From: an uncultured Bacillota bacterium
GTDB lineage: Bacteria > Bacillota > Clostridia > Lachnospirales > Lachnospiraceae
Length of the DNA: 42,248 bases
Assembly (NCBI GenBank): GCA_905200905.1
Contig: CAJKMA010000021.1
Coordinates: 1 to 42,248 of the forward strand
Direction of reading: 5' to 3'
The notes beneath the pieces were generated by a model, which was given only the letters and a program-made list of their open reading frames with translations, was not told where the DNA came from and did no database searches. Made by a program: the position numbers and the translations under genes. Positions 33,703-42,114 of the stretch are shown here, in pieces; the stretch's first letter is position 1; the number at the start of each line of letters is the position of its first letter.

Positions 33703-34695
33703 ATGATATCAATTAAAGATGTGGCTCAAAAAGCTGGTGTCTCAATTTCAACAGTATCTTTGGCATATAATAGCCCTGTAAGAGTCAGTGATGCCACCAG
33801 AGAAAAAATTTATCAAGCAGCAAAAGAACTAGGGTATATCCCTGCTTCTATTGCAAAAAAAAATGTTTTAAAAGAAAAAAATTCTGTTGCAGTTATTATG
33901 GGAAGTCTTATAGGTCCCTTTTGGATTGATGTGTTGCGAGGGATTAATGAGACTTTGAGTGTAAACAAAATGGAAATGGTTTTGTTTAGTGGTAACGATT
34001 CCTTTCAGAAGCATTTTAGATCTTTGATACAGGATAGAACTTGTAAAGGAATTATTGTTATAACAGATAGCAATGGAGATGACCAGATGCTTCAGATGGC
34101 AGCTGATGAAGAGTATCCCATTGTGCTATGTTGCCCTCCAGCAGGACATGAAGGGATTAGCAGTGCTATGATAGATAATTGGAATATAGGGCAGCAAGTA
34201 GCAAATTATTTCATTCAGATGAGAAGAAAAGATATTGCATTATTTGGAAAATGTCCTAAAGATTGTCCGGATAGAGAACGAGGATTTTTAGATGCATTGA
34301 GAAAAAACGGAATAGAAGTTCCATCAGAATGGAAGGTATATTGTGATGTGACAGAGGAAGATGCATATGAAGCAACTAAAGAATTTTTGAAAAAACATCA
34401 AAAACTTCCAGACGCTATTTTTGCAGTAAATGATGAAACAGCGATAGGAGTAATGCAAGCACTTCATGAAGAAAAAATTAAAGTACCAGAAGAAATTTCT
34501 GTGATAGGATGTGACAACATTTCTATTGGACGTTTTATTCAGCCACTTCTTACAACGATAGAAATGCCCAGATTTGAAATCGGAATTTTGACAGCGAATA
34601 TGCTTTTGAGAAGAATTGCAGGAATGCCTCCAGAACATATCGTGCTAAATGGAAAATTGATTATCAGAGACTCTTGCTGCAAAAAGGATATTTAA
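33703..34695 (+). CDS. LacI-family transcriptional regulator
   Basis: A 330-residue repressor with an N-terminal LacI helix-turn-helix (MISIKDVAQKAGVSISTVSL) and hinge (about 1-58), then a periplasmic-binding-protein-like effector domain ending in GCDNISIGRFIQPLLTTI. It likely represses the GH43 gene cotranscribed with it and the transporter-GH42 unit at 36543, since the same operator precedes both. The inducer is probably an imported oligosaccharide or its sugar. RBS AGAGGG is modest. The gap to the GH43 gene is 23 bases. Confidence 0.93.
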   Translation: MISIKDVAQKAGVSISTVSLAYNSPVRVSDATREKIYQAAKELGYIPASIAKKNVLKEKNSVAVIMGSLIGPFWIDVLRGINETLSVNKMEMVLFSGNDSFQKHFRSLIQDRTCKGIIVITDSNGDDQMLQMAADEEYPIVLCCPPAGHEGISSAMIDNWNIGQQVANYFIQMRRKDIALFGKCPKDCPDRERGFLDALRKNGIEVPSEWKVYCDVTEEDAYEATKEFLKKHQKLPDAIFAVNDETAIGVMQALHEEKIKVPEEISVIGCDNISIGRFIQPLLTTIEMPRFEIGILTANMLLRRIAGMPPEHIVLNGKLIIRDSCCKKDI

Positions 34696-34718
34696 AGAAA
34701 AAAGGAGAAGATAGTATT

Positions 34719-36245
34719 ATGAAATATCAAAATCCCATTATACCAGGCTATAATCCAGATCCTACAATATGCAGAGTAGGAGAAGATTATTATATCATGA
34801 ATTCATCTTTTGAATATTTTCCAGGTGTTCCAGTATATCACAGTAAAAATTTGGCGAATTGGGAACTGGAAGGGTATGTATTAACCAGAGAAAGCCAGCT
34901 GGACTTAAAAAATTTAGCACCTTCAAAAGGAATTTATGCTCCTACATTGAGATACCATGATGGATATTTTTTCATGTGCACTACGAATGTTGGAAAAAAA
35001 GGCAATTTTATTGTTTATTCAAAAAGTATTCTTGAAGGATGGTCTGAACCAGTCTGGGTAGACCAACAAGGAATAGACCCATCATTGCTGTTTGATGATG
35101 ACGGAAAGGTATATTTTTGTACAGCTGAATTTTCAGAAGGTAAAGAGGGAATTTACATCTGTGAATTAAATCCGTTTACCGGAGAAAAATATGCGGATAC
35201 CAGATTACTTACAAAAGGGTGCGGTGGAAAATATGCTGAAGGGCCACATTTATATAAATGGTTTGGAAAGTATTATTTAATGATGGCAGAAGGGGGAACA
35301 GAATATGGACATATGGAGACAATTATGCGAAGTGATTCCCCATATGGTCCTTTTGAAGCCTGTCCACATAATCCTATCCTAACACATAGGAATGACATGA
35401 AAGAAGATATTTTATGTACTGGTCATGGAGATATGATAGAAGATGCCAATGGAAACTGGTGGCTTGTATGTTTAGGAGTTCGTTCTATTACAAACGAAAA
35501 GCGTAGAGTACTTTTACATAATTTGGGACGCGAGACGTATCTTGTACCAGTACGTTGGGTAAATGGATGGCCCATTGTGGGGATGGAAAATCAAGAAGGA
35601 ATGATTGCTCTGGAAATGGATGCTCCTCTTCCTGGAGAAGCAAAAATACAGGATTGGAGTTTTTATGATGAATTTTCTGTAACAAAGTTAAAAAATGAAT
35701 ATAATTTTTTAAGAAACCCACAATACGAAAATTATGAAGTGAAAACAGAGAAAAAAGAACTTATTTTAAGAGGGAGTCATATAACATTAAGTATGCAGGA
35801 TTCCCCCACATTTTTAGGAATCAGGCAAAGGGCCTTTGAGACCGAAGCTAGTGTTAAAGTGAAGGTTTGTTCATCAGAGCAGAATATGCGTATTGGTCTC
35901 ACAGCTTATTATAATCAGTCCTTTCACTATGATTTATTTTTAGAAAAAAGGGATGGAAAGTTTTTCGTTTCTGTAGAAAAACAGGTTTTTGATGTTCAGG
36001 CAAAAACTAAGAGTGTATGTATTGCGCAAAATGCAAGTTTATACTTGAAAATAAAAACAGATAAAGAATTATATAAATTCTATTATTCCTATGATGGAGT
36101 AAACTATGAATTCTTAGAATCTGGACAGACAGCAGGGTTGTGTACAGAAGTTACGGATACTATGACATTTACAGGAGTGTATCTAGGAATGTTTGCGGAA
36201 AATGGAATAGGTGAGTTCCAAAATTTTTCAGTCATGAATCAGTAA
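34719..36245 (+). CDS. GH43 beta-xylosidase/alpha-L-arabinofuranosidase
   Basis: A 508-residue glycoside hydrolase family 43 enzyme. A five-bladed beta-propeller (about 1-310) carries the catalytic triad: D14 in YNPDPT (base), D120 in GIDPSLLFD (pKa modulator) and E174 in YAEGPHLY (acid). A C-terminal beta-sandwich (about 325-508) is typical of the XynB-like subfamilies. No signal peptide is present. The start at 34719 has AAGGAG about 11 bases upstream; an in-frame start at 34674 lies inside lacI. It acts with the GH42 enzyme on imported oligosaccharide. Xylose or arabinose specificity is not decided here. Confidence 0.92.
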   Translation: MKYQNPIIPGYNPDPTICRVGEDYYIMNSSFEYFPGVPVYHSKNLANWELEGYVLTRESQLDLKNLAPSKGIYAPTLRYHDGYFFMCTTNVGKKGNFIVYSKSILEGWSEPVWVDQQGIDPSLLFDDDGKVYFCTAEFSEGKEGIYICELNPFTGEKYADTRLLTKGCGGKYAEGPHLYKWFGKYYLMMAEGGTEYGHMETIMRSDSPYGPFEACPHNPILTHRNDMKEDILCTGHGDMIEDANGNWWLVCLGVRSITNEKRRVLLHNLGRETYLVPVRWVNGWPIVGMENQEGMIALEMDAPLPGEAKIQDWSFYDEFSVTKLKNEYNFLRNPQYENYEVKTEKKELILRGSHITLSMQDSPTFLGIRQRAFETEASVKVKVCSSEQNMRIGLTAYYNQSFHYDLFLEKRDGKFFVSVEKQVFDVQAKTKSVCIAQNASLYLKIKTDKELYKFYYSYDGVNYEFLESGQTAGLCTEVTDTMTFTGVYLGMFAENGIGEFQNFSVMNQ

Positions 36246-36253
36246 TATAATTC

Positions 36254-36320
36254 AAAGGATACCACATGAAGTTTGCAGTGAGCATGTTTGAGACTGAGAC
36301 TTTCTGTGGTATTCTTTTTT
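36254..36320 (+). terminator. Terminator after the GH43 gene
   Basis: AAAGGATACCACA (36254-36266) pairs with TGTGGTATTCTTT (36305-36317), 13 bp with one G-T pair, and a T-run continues to 36321. The 220 bases that follow are AT-rich and hold only the next promoter/operator. Confidence 0.88.
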
Positions 36321-36399
36321 TATCGAAAAAATATAAAAATATAATAAAAAATGAATATTATCTTCTGATAAAATAATAATAATTTGTATAAAATGCTTA

Positions 36400-36434
36400 T
36401 TTCGATTGTTTCGATAAAAATAATGTGGTATTTT
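36400..36434 (+). promoter_or_regulatory. Transport-GH42 promoter with operator copy 2
   Basis: TTTCGATTGTTTCGAT (36400-36415) is identical to the copy at 33635. The -35 TTGTTT (36406-36411), 17-base spacer and -10 TATTTT (36429-36434) are arranged exactly as in the lacI promoter. Repressor binding would block the -35. Confidence 0.75.
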
Positions 36435-36542
36435 AATTTCAGAAAGAAAAACAAGGGATAATCAGTACTGTTTTACCACGTGGAAAAGTTTTAATTTCTG
36501 CAACTAAGATAATTAGTCAAAAGAAAGGAAGGATTACATATT

Positions 36543-37889
36543 ATGAAGAAAAAAGCGATATGTTTACTGCTTAGTGTTTCCATGATGACTTCCGTTTTCG
36601 TAGGATGTGGAGGAAGTGAAAACAGCAAATCAAAGGAAGAAAATAAAAATTCAGTAGAAAAAGAACAGGCGAACACGGATGAGTCTGGAAAAACAGAAAT
36701 TACCATTTGGTCTTGGGATGCTACAATAGAGGATGCAATTCCAGCTTTTGAAGAAGCAAATCCAGATATCAAAGTAAAATATGAAAATGTTGGGTCTGCA
36801 AGTGAACAGTATCGTGCTATTGATAATGCATTACAAGCTGGAACAGGTTTTCCGGATGTAGCGCAATTTGAGTATTTTTCAGTGCCATATTTTGCAGTAG
36901 CTGAAAAGTTGGCCGATTTGTCACAATTCGGAGCAGAAGAATATTCGGAGGATTATGTTGAAGCGGCTTGGAATGGCATACATTTTAATGATACACTCTA
37001 TGCACTTCCTTTAGATTATGGTCCGGTAGTGATGTTTTATAATCAGGCTACTTTTGAAAAAGCAGGGATTACAGAAGCACCAACTACGTGGGATGAATAC
37101 TATGAGGCAGCAAAAAAAGTTCGTGCATTAGGAGATGATTATTATATTTCTAATGCCTCCGGAGATATCTTTTTAATTCTTTCTATGATATGGCAGGCAG
37201 GAGGACAACCTTTTGTAAATGAAGGAGATGAAGTAAAAATTGATTTTTCTGATGAAAATACAAAACAAGCATTATCCTTCTGGCAGAAAATGATAGAAGA
37301 AGATTTAGTTACCAATGAAATTATGAACTGGTCTGATGATTGGAATCGTGCTTTGAATGACGGAACCTTAGCTACTCAGGTTATTGGAGGATGGATGACC
37401 GCAAACCTTCCACCGCGAGCACCAGATGCAGCAGGAGATTTTCGCGTGGCAGCAATGCCTCAGTGGAATGCAGGAGAAAACTATAGTGCAGAAAATGGTG
37501 GAAGTACATTAGCTATTTTGCAAGCATCTGAAAAGAAGGAAGCAGCATTTAAGTTTGTAGACTATATTACGCATGGTGACGGAGTACAGGCACGTGTAGA
37601 TGCAAATGCAACGGTACCCAATGTTGCTGTGCTGGAGAATGAGGACTACTTAAATCAGACAAATGAATATTATGGAGACCAGCAGTATAACCAGATTATT
37701 GCAGATGCAGCAGCCAATGTAAGAACGGGATGGCAGTTTCCTCCATTTTTTGAGTGGATGCGAACAGAATGGACAGATGTGTCTGTACCATATTTTACAG
37801 ATGGTGAAGGTGACTTATTAGGAGTGTTTGAATCTTGGCAGAAGAATAGTATTGATTACGGAAATGAACAAGGATTCAGTGTAAAATAA
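36543..37889 (+). CDS. Sugar ABC transporter substrate-binding lipoprotein
   Basis: A 448-residue family-1 solute-binding protein with lipobox (FVGCG), a charged linker of about 28 residues and a two-lobed binding domain beginning TEITIWSWDA. GGAAGG precedes the ATG by about 11 bases. It starts an operon with two permeases and a GH42 beta-galactosidase, under the LacI-type operator at 36400. The ligand is probably a small galacto- or arabinogalacto-oligosaccharide (inference from GH42 and GH43). It is not closely similar to the paired binding proteins at 2213 and 6487. Confidence 0.93.
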   Translation: MKKKAICLLLSVSMMTSVFVGCGGSENSKSKEENKNSVEKEQANTDESGKTEITIWSWDATIEDAIPAFEEANPDIKVKYENVGSASEQYRAIDNALQAGTGFPDVAQFEYFSVPYFAVAEKLADLSQFGAEEYSEDYVEAAWNGIHFNDTLYALPLDYGPVVMFYNQATFEKAGITEAPTTWDEYYEAAKKVRALGDDYYISNASGDIFLILSMIWQAGGQPFVNEGDEVKIDFSDENTKQALSFWQKMIEEDLVTNEIMNWSDDWNRALNDGTLATQVIGGWMTANLPPRAPDAAGDFRVAAMPQWNAGENYSAENGGSTLAILQASEKKEAAFKFVDYITHGDGVQARVDANATVPNVAVLENEDYLNQTNEYYGDQQYNQIIADAAANVRTGWQFPPFFEWMRTEWTDVSVPYFTDGEGDLLGVFESWQKNSIDYGNEQGFSVK

Positions 37890-37911
37890 TCTGCTGGAAA
37901 ATATTTAGAAA

Positions 37912-37955
37912 CAAATAATGCGCTGTTCTCTTTTTCAGAGAAAGCGCATTATTTG
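37912..37955 (+). promoter_or_regulatory. Intercistronic hairpin between binding protein and permease
   Basis: CAAATAATGCGC (37912-37923) and GCGCATTATTTG (37944-37955) form a perfect 12-bp stem, extended inward by TTCTCT/AGAGAA past a single bulged G. No T-run follows. It is placed like the hairpin at 3528, and probably uncouples binding-protein and permease expression. Confidence 0.78.
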
Positions 37956-37991
37956 TAAATGCAGATTTTGCAATATGTGGAGGAATATAAA

Positions 37992-38912
37992 ATGAGTGGA
38001 AGAGATGGTAAAAAAGCAAAAAAGAAGGTGTTTCATAAAAGGAAACAAACAGGATGGTTGTTTATAGCACCCTTTGGCATTTGCTTTCTATTTGTATTTG
38101 TTATTCCTATTATATATTCTGTTTATATTAGTCTTTTTCAAAACAGACTAGTAGGAGGAGAGGTGTTTGTAGGATTAAAAAATTATGCACAGATTTTGCA
38201 GGATCCAGAGTTTTGGGATGGTGTAAAAAGGGTAGTGTTATATACCATTATACAGGTTCCAGTTATGCTGGTGATTTCCGCACTTTTAGCTTTAGGACTA
38301 GATTCTATGCGTTTAAGAGCCACCAAGTTTATTCGGATTGTTTCTTTTCTTCCTTATGGAGTACCTGCCATAGTTAGTACCTTGATGTGGGGATTTATGC
38401 TTGGAACAAAATACGGATTGTTTAAGAACATAAATAGTTTTTTGGGTACAGATTTTAATCCATTTTCTCCAAAGTGGACGTTGGTTTCTATCGCTGTTAT
38501 GGCAACATGGACTTATGCAGGTTATAACATGTTAATCTTTTATTCATCTTTAAAGGCAATACCTATGGAACTTTATGAGGCGGCAGAAATAGATGGGGCA
38601 AGTGGGTCAAAGATTGTATGGTATATTAAATTGCCAGCCATTAAAGGTTCTTTGATTATAGCCGTTATTTTCTCTATTATTGGAAGTTTCCAGCTATTTA
38701 ATGAACCTACAATTTTAAGCAGGATGGTAGGAAATTCAGGGATTACAAATTATTATACTCCTAATATTTATATTTACAATTTAGCGTTTACAGGTTCTCA
38801 GCAGGGATATGCAGCGGCATTGGCTATTGTGATGGCTGTACTTACCATTGCCATTGCATATGCAGTTCAAATACGTGGTCTGCGTGAAACAATGAATTCG
38901 GAAGGAGAGTGA
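37992..38912 (+). CDS. Sugar ABC transporter permease (UgpA type)
   Basis: A 306-residue MalF/UgpA-class permease with about six transmembrane segments. A lysine-rich N-terminal tail (MSGRDGKKAKKK) precedes the first helix. The EAA loop is EAAEIDGASGSKIVWYIKLP. The ATG at 37992 has GGAGG about 10 bases upstream; an in-frame ATG at 37959 falls just after the intercistronic hairpin without an RBS. Its stop lies 5 bases before the next start. Confidence 0.92.
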   Translation: MSGRDGKKAKKKVFHKRKQTGWLFIAPFGICFLFVFVIPIIYSVYISLFQNRLVGGEVFVGLKNYAQILQDPEFWDGVKRVVLYTIIQVPVMLVISALLALGLDSMRLRATKFIRIVSFLPYGVPAIVSTLMWGFMLGTKYGLFKNINSFLGTDFNPFSPKWTLVSIAVMATWTYAGYNMLIFYSSLKAIPMELYEAAEIDGASGSKIVWYIKLPAIKGSLIIAVIFSIIGSFQLFNEPTILSRMVGNSGITNYYTPNIYIYNLAFTGSQQGYAAALAIVMAVLTIAIAYAVQIRGLRETMNSEGE

Positions 38913-38917
38913 TAGAG

Positions 38918-39805
38918 GTGAAAAGGAAAAGTGCAAGAAGACTCTATACAGTTACCAACCCTAAAAAAAGTAATCTGTTATCATTTTTCGCATTTTTGTT
39001 TTGTGTATATTCTTTAATGCCATATATCTGGCTGTTTATTAATGCTACAAAAACGCAAGAAGATTTTGCAAGAACTTTTGGTTTATCCTTTGGAGGTAAA
39101 TTTGCTTTATTGGATAATATCAATCAGGTGTTTACTTACCATGATGGAATTTTTACAAGATGGTTGTTGAATTCTATTTTTTATACAGTAATAAGTTCAG
39201 TGATATCTACATTGCTGGCAGCATTGGCAGGATATGCATTAGCCAAATTGCGGTTCAGTGGGAAGAAAATTATATTATTGGTAATTTTAGGTTCTATTTC
39301 TGTACCAGGCATTGCACTGGCGATTCCACAATTTTTATTGTTTTCTAAATTAGGAATTACAAATACTATGTGGGCTGTCCTTATTCCATCTTTTGTATCG
39401 CCGTTTGGAGTGTATTTGATGTGGATTTTTTCAGGACAGGCAGTACCTACAGGACTTTTAGAAGCAGCAGAAATAGATGGTTCAGGACCATGGCGTACAT
39501 TCTTTCAGATATCTTTGCCATTATTGTCACCTGCTCTGGTTACAGTATTTTTGTTTGCATTTGTGTCTGTATGGAATAATTTTTTCCTTCCACTGGTAAT
39601 GTTAAAAGATACAAATTTATATCCTTTAACATTAGGTCTGTATCAATGGAATCTGGTTGGTGTGTCTGCGGGAGGAAGCGGTGAAATGATTCAAAATCTT
39701 GTATTGACAGGTTCATTATTAACAATTTTGCCCTTGATTGTTGCTTTTCTTTGTCTGCAAAAGTATTGGCAGTCTGGTTTAGCTCTTGGGGCAGAGAAAG
39801 GGTGA
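38918..39805 (+). CDS. Sugar ABC transporter permease (UgpE type)
   Basis: A 295-residue MalG/UgpE-class permease with about six transmembrane segments and the EAA loop EAAEIDGSGPWRTFFQISLP. The GTG at 38918 is 10 bases from AAGGAG and begins MKRKSARRL; a GTG at 38909 in the same frame overlaps the previous stop but is only one base from the RBS. It forms the channel with the preceding permease. No ATPase gene is present in the operon. Confidence 0.92.
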   Translation: MKRKSARRLYTVTNPKKSNLLSFFAFLFCVYSLMPYIWLFINATKTQEDFARTFGLSFGGKFALLDNINQVFTYHDGIFTRWLLNSIFYTVISSVISTLLAALAGYALAKLRFSGKKIILLVILGSISVPGIALAIPQFLLFSKLGITNTMWAVLIPSFVSPFGVYLMWIFSGQAVPTGLLEAAEIDGSGPWRTFFQISLPLLSPALVTVFLFAFVSVWNNFFLPLVMLKDTNLYPLTLGLYQWNLVGVSAGGSGEMIQNLVLTGSLLTILPLIVAFLCLQKYWQSGLALGAEKG

Positions 39806-39813
39806 TAGAAAAT

Positions 39814-41856
39814 ATGGAGTATTGTTTTCCACAGCCGCTAACTGGAGAGAAAAAGAAAATATGGTTCGGTGGTGATTATAATCCAGAACAATGGCCGTCT
39901 TATATGATTCAGGAAGATATAAGGCTTATGAAAAAGGCGGGGGTTAATATTGTTACTTTAGGAGTATTTGCCTGGACGCTGTTAGAACCTGAAGAGGGTG
40001 TGTTCTCTTTTGAATGGCTGGATGATGTTGTAGAAAAATTATTTGTGGCAGGCATTGCTGTGGACATGGCAACAGCAACAGCAACACCGCCACGCTGGCT
40101 TACAACAAAACATCCTGAAGTATTGCCATGTGATAAAAATGGAAATATAATTTGGCCAGGAGGACGACAGCACTGGCGTCCTACATCATCTGTGTTTAGA
40201 AAATATGCGCTTCGCTTAACAGAAAAAATGGCAGAACATTATAAAAATCATCCAGCTATTGTTTCATGGCACGTGTCCAATGAATTAGGATGTCATAATG
40301 TTTTTGATTATTCCGAAGATGCAGCAAGAGGATTTCAAAAATGGCTGAAAGAAAGATATGGAAGTTTGGAAAAGTTAAATGCTGCATGGAATGGTATGTT
40401 TTGGTCTCAAATGGTTACAGAATGGTCTCAAATTATTCCGCCGAGAGAATGTTATGCTGGAATAAATCCTACCACTCTTTTAGATTTTAAGAGATTTTCT
40501 TCAGATGCTTTATTGGAATATTATTGTGCAGAGAGAGAAGTTTTGCATAGAATAACGCCCGATATTCCTGTAACAACTAATTTAATGGTGCTTGAAAATC
40601 AAGTAAATCCAGTAGATTGTTTTAAATGGGGGAAATATTTGGATTTTGTCTCTAATGATCATTATTATCTTCCGGATGAACGTCATTTGGATGAAATGGC
40701 TATGTCAGCGGCAATTGTCAGTGGGATTGCCAGAAAAAAACCATGGTTTTTAATGGAAAATTCTACATCCTCAGTGAATTGGCGTCCGATTAATTTGAGA
40801 AAGAAAAAAGGGGAAATAGTTCGGGATGCTTTGATTCATGTAGCAAACGGAGCGGACGCAGTTTGTTTCTTCCAGTGGAGACAATCTCAGGCTGGTGCAG
40901 AGAAATTTCATTCTGCTATGCTGCCTCATGCAGGTGAGAATAGCAGAGTTTATAGAGAGATCTGTTCATTAGGAGAGGCTCTTGAGATTTTGAGTCCTAT
41001 AATAGGGAGTAAAGTTAGCAAATCGAGTATTGCTATGATTTATGATTATGATTCGTGGTGGTCTTATGAAAATGGATTATTGACAAGGCTCTTTGATTAC
41101 CGCCAGGAATTTTTTCATTGGTATCAGGCAATCTTAAATACGGGAATTCCCGCAGATGTGATAGGGAAAGAGGATGCCTGGGAGGAATATGAAAGTGTTA
41201 TGTTTCCAGTTACATTTCTTGTTGATGAAGAAATCAGCAAAAGGGCAGAAAGGTATGTAAACAACGGCGGAAAATTGATTATTACATATGGTTCGGGAAT
41301 AGCAGACTCTTGTGAGCATGTGTATTTAGGGGGATATCCAGGAGCTTTTTGTAAGCTATTGGGAGTTCGGATTGAGGAGTTTGTAGCGATTGATAAAGGG
41401 CATAAGGTTTCTTTGAGTAATGGTTGGGAAGGTGAAATGTGGGTAGATGATATAGCGGAAATATCAGAAGAATGTCGTATCCTTTCTAGTATTGAAGATG
41501 CAGCTGGAGATGAGTCCTTAGTTGGTCAACCTGTTGTTACAGAAAGAAAAGTTGGAGAAGGTTCAGCCTTTTATATAGGAACTAAATTAGGAAAACAAGA
41601 TGCGACTGAGTTTTTCTCAAAATATATTTTCAAGAAACAAGATAAATTTGTTGGTGATGATATAGCACCTTTGTGTATTCAGAGAGTTCATGGAAACCAA
41701 GTTTTTGAATTTGTTTTTAATAGATCACAGGATACATCTATTAAAATTAAAAAGAAATGTGAAATATTGTATTCTTCTTATGCTAAAGAGATGGATGAAG
41801 AAATTGTCTTAGAACCCTGTGGAGTTGTGGTGTTTCGTGATTATGAAGAAGTATAA
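39814..41856 (+). CDS. GH42 beta-galactosidase
   Basis: A 680-residue glycoside hydrolase family 42 enzyme that removes beta-galactose. The N-terminal TIM barrel (to about 390) begins with WFGGDYNPEQWP. The acid/base is E157 in WHVSNELGCH and the nucleophile is E315 in FLMENSTSSVNW; the numbers match family members such as the Thermus enzyme (E141, E312) closely. A trimerisation domain (about 400-600) and a small C-terminal beta domain follow. It lacks a signal peptide. The ATG at 39814 lies 8 bases after the permease stop, with an AAGGGTGA site. Some GH42 enzymes act on alpha-L-arabinopyranose, so galactose is the likely but not the only substrate. Confidence 0.95.
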   Translation: MEYCFPQPLTGEKKKIWFGGDYNPEQWPSYMIQEDIRLMKKAGVNIVTLGVFAWTLLEPEEGVFSFEWLDDVVEKLFVAGIAVDMATATATPPRWLTTKHPEVLPCDKNGNIIWPGGRQHWRPTSSVFRKYALRLTEKMAEHYKNHPAIVSWHVSNELGCHNVFDYSEDAARGFQKWLKERYGSLEKLNAAWNGMFWSQMVTEWSQIIPPRECYAGINPTTLLDFKRFSSDALLEYYCAEREVLHRITPDIPVTTNLMVLENQVNPVDCFKWGKYLDFVSNDHYYLPDERHLDEMAMSAAIVSGIARKKPWFLMENSTSSVNWRPINLRKKKGEIVRDALIHVANGADAVCFFQWRQSQAGAEKFHSAMLPHAGENSRVYREICSLGEALEILSPIIGSKVSKSSIAMIYDYDSWWSYENGLLTRLFDYRQEFFHWYQAILNTGIPADVIGKEDAWEEYESVMFPVTFLVDEEISKRAERYVNNGGKLIITYGSGIADSCEHVYLGGYPGAFCKLLGVRIEEFVAIDKGHKVSLSNGWEGEMWVDDIAEISEECRILSSIEDAAGDESLVGQPVVTERKVGEGSAFYIGTKLGKQDATEFFSKYIFKKQDKFVGDDIAPLCIQRVHGNQVFEFVFNRSQDTSIKIKKKCEILYSSYAKEMDEEIVLEPCGVVVFRDYEEV

Positions 41857-42079
41857 TTTAAAGGGATATCGTTTAACATAAGTTTATCTTTAGTTGTCCG
41901 CAGAATACAGCCATATAGAATTTAAAAATGTGAAATATACTATTTTTGTACGAAAGAAATCAATGCTAAATGCTAGAAATCAAACGAATTATTATTTAAA
42001 GGTAACTGCATAAAATAATTTATTAAACTATAAAAAACATGAAGGATACAAAACACACAATTGTCTAACAGGAAAAGGT
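41857..42079. other. AT-rich spacer after the GH42 gene
   Basis: No open frame of useful length, promoter or repeat was recognised between the GH42 stop and the terminator at 42080. Confidence 0.5.
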
Positions 42080-42112
42080 GGGGCTATCTATTTCCCGATA
42101 GCCCCTTTTTTA
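42080..42112. terminator. Terminator between GH42 and the leftward partial gene
   Basis: GGGGCTATC pairs with GATAGCCCC across an 8-base loop and is followed by six T residues on the + strand. On the minus strand the stem is followed by a weaker CCTTTTCC stretch, so it may also end the leftward gene. Confidence 0.9.
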
Positions 42113-42114
42113 CA

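Noticed and set aside
39751..39813. Longer GH42 start inside the permease gene
   Set aside because: No RBS, and the extra residues are a frame-shifted reading of the permease C-terminus; the ATG at 39814 gives the normal family N-terminus.
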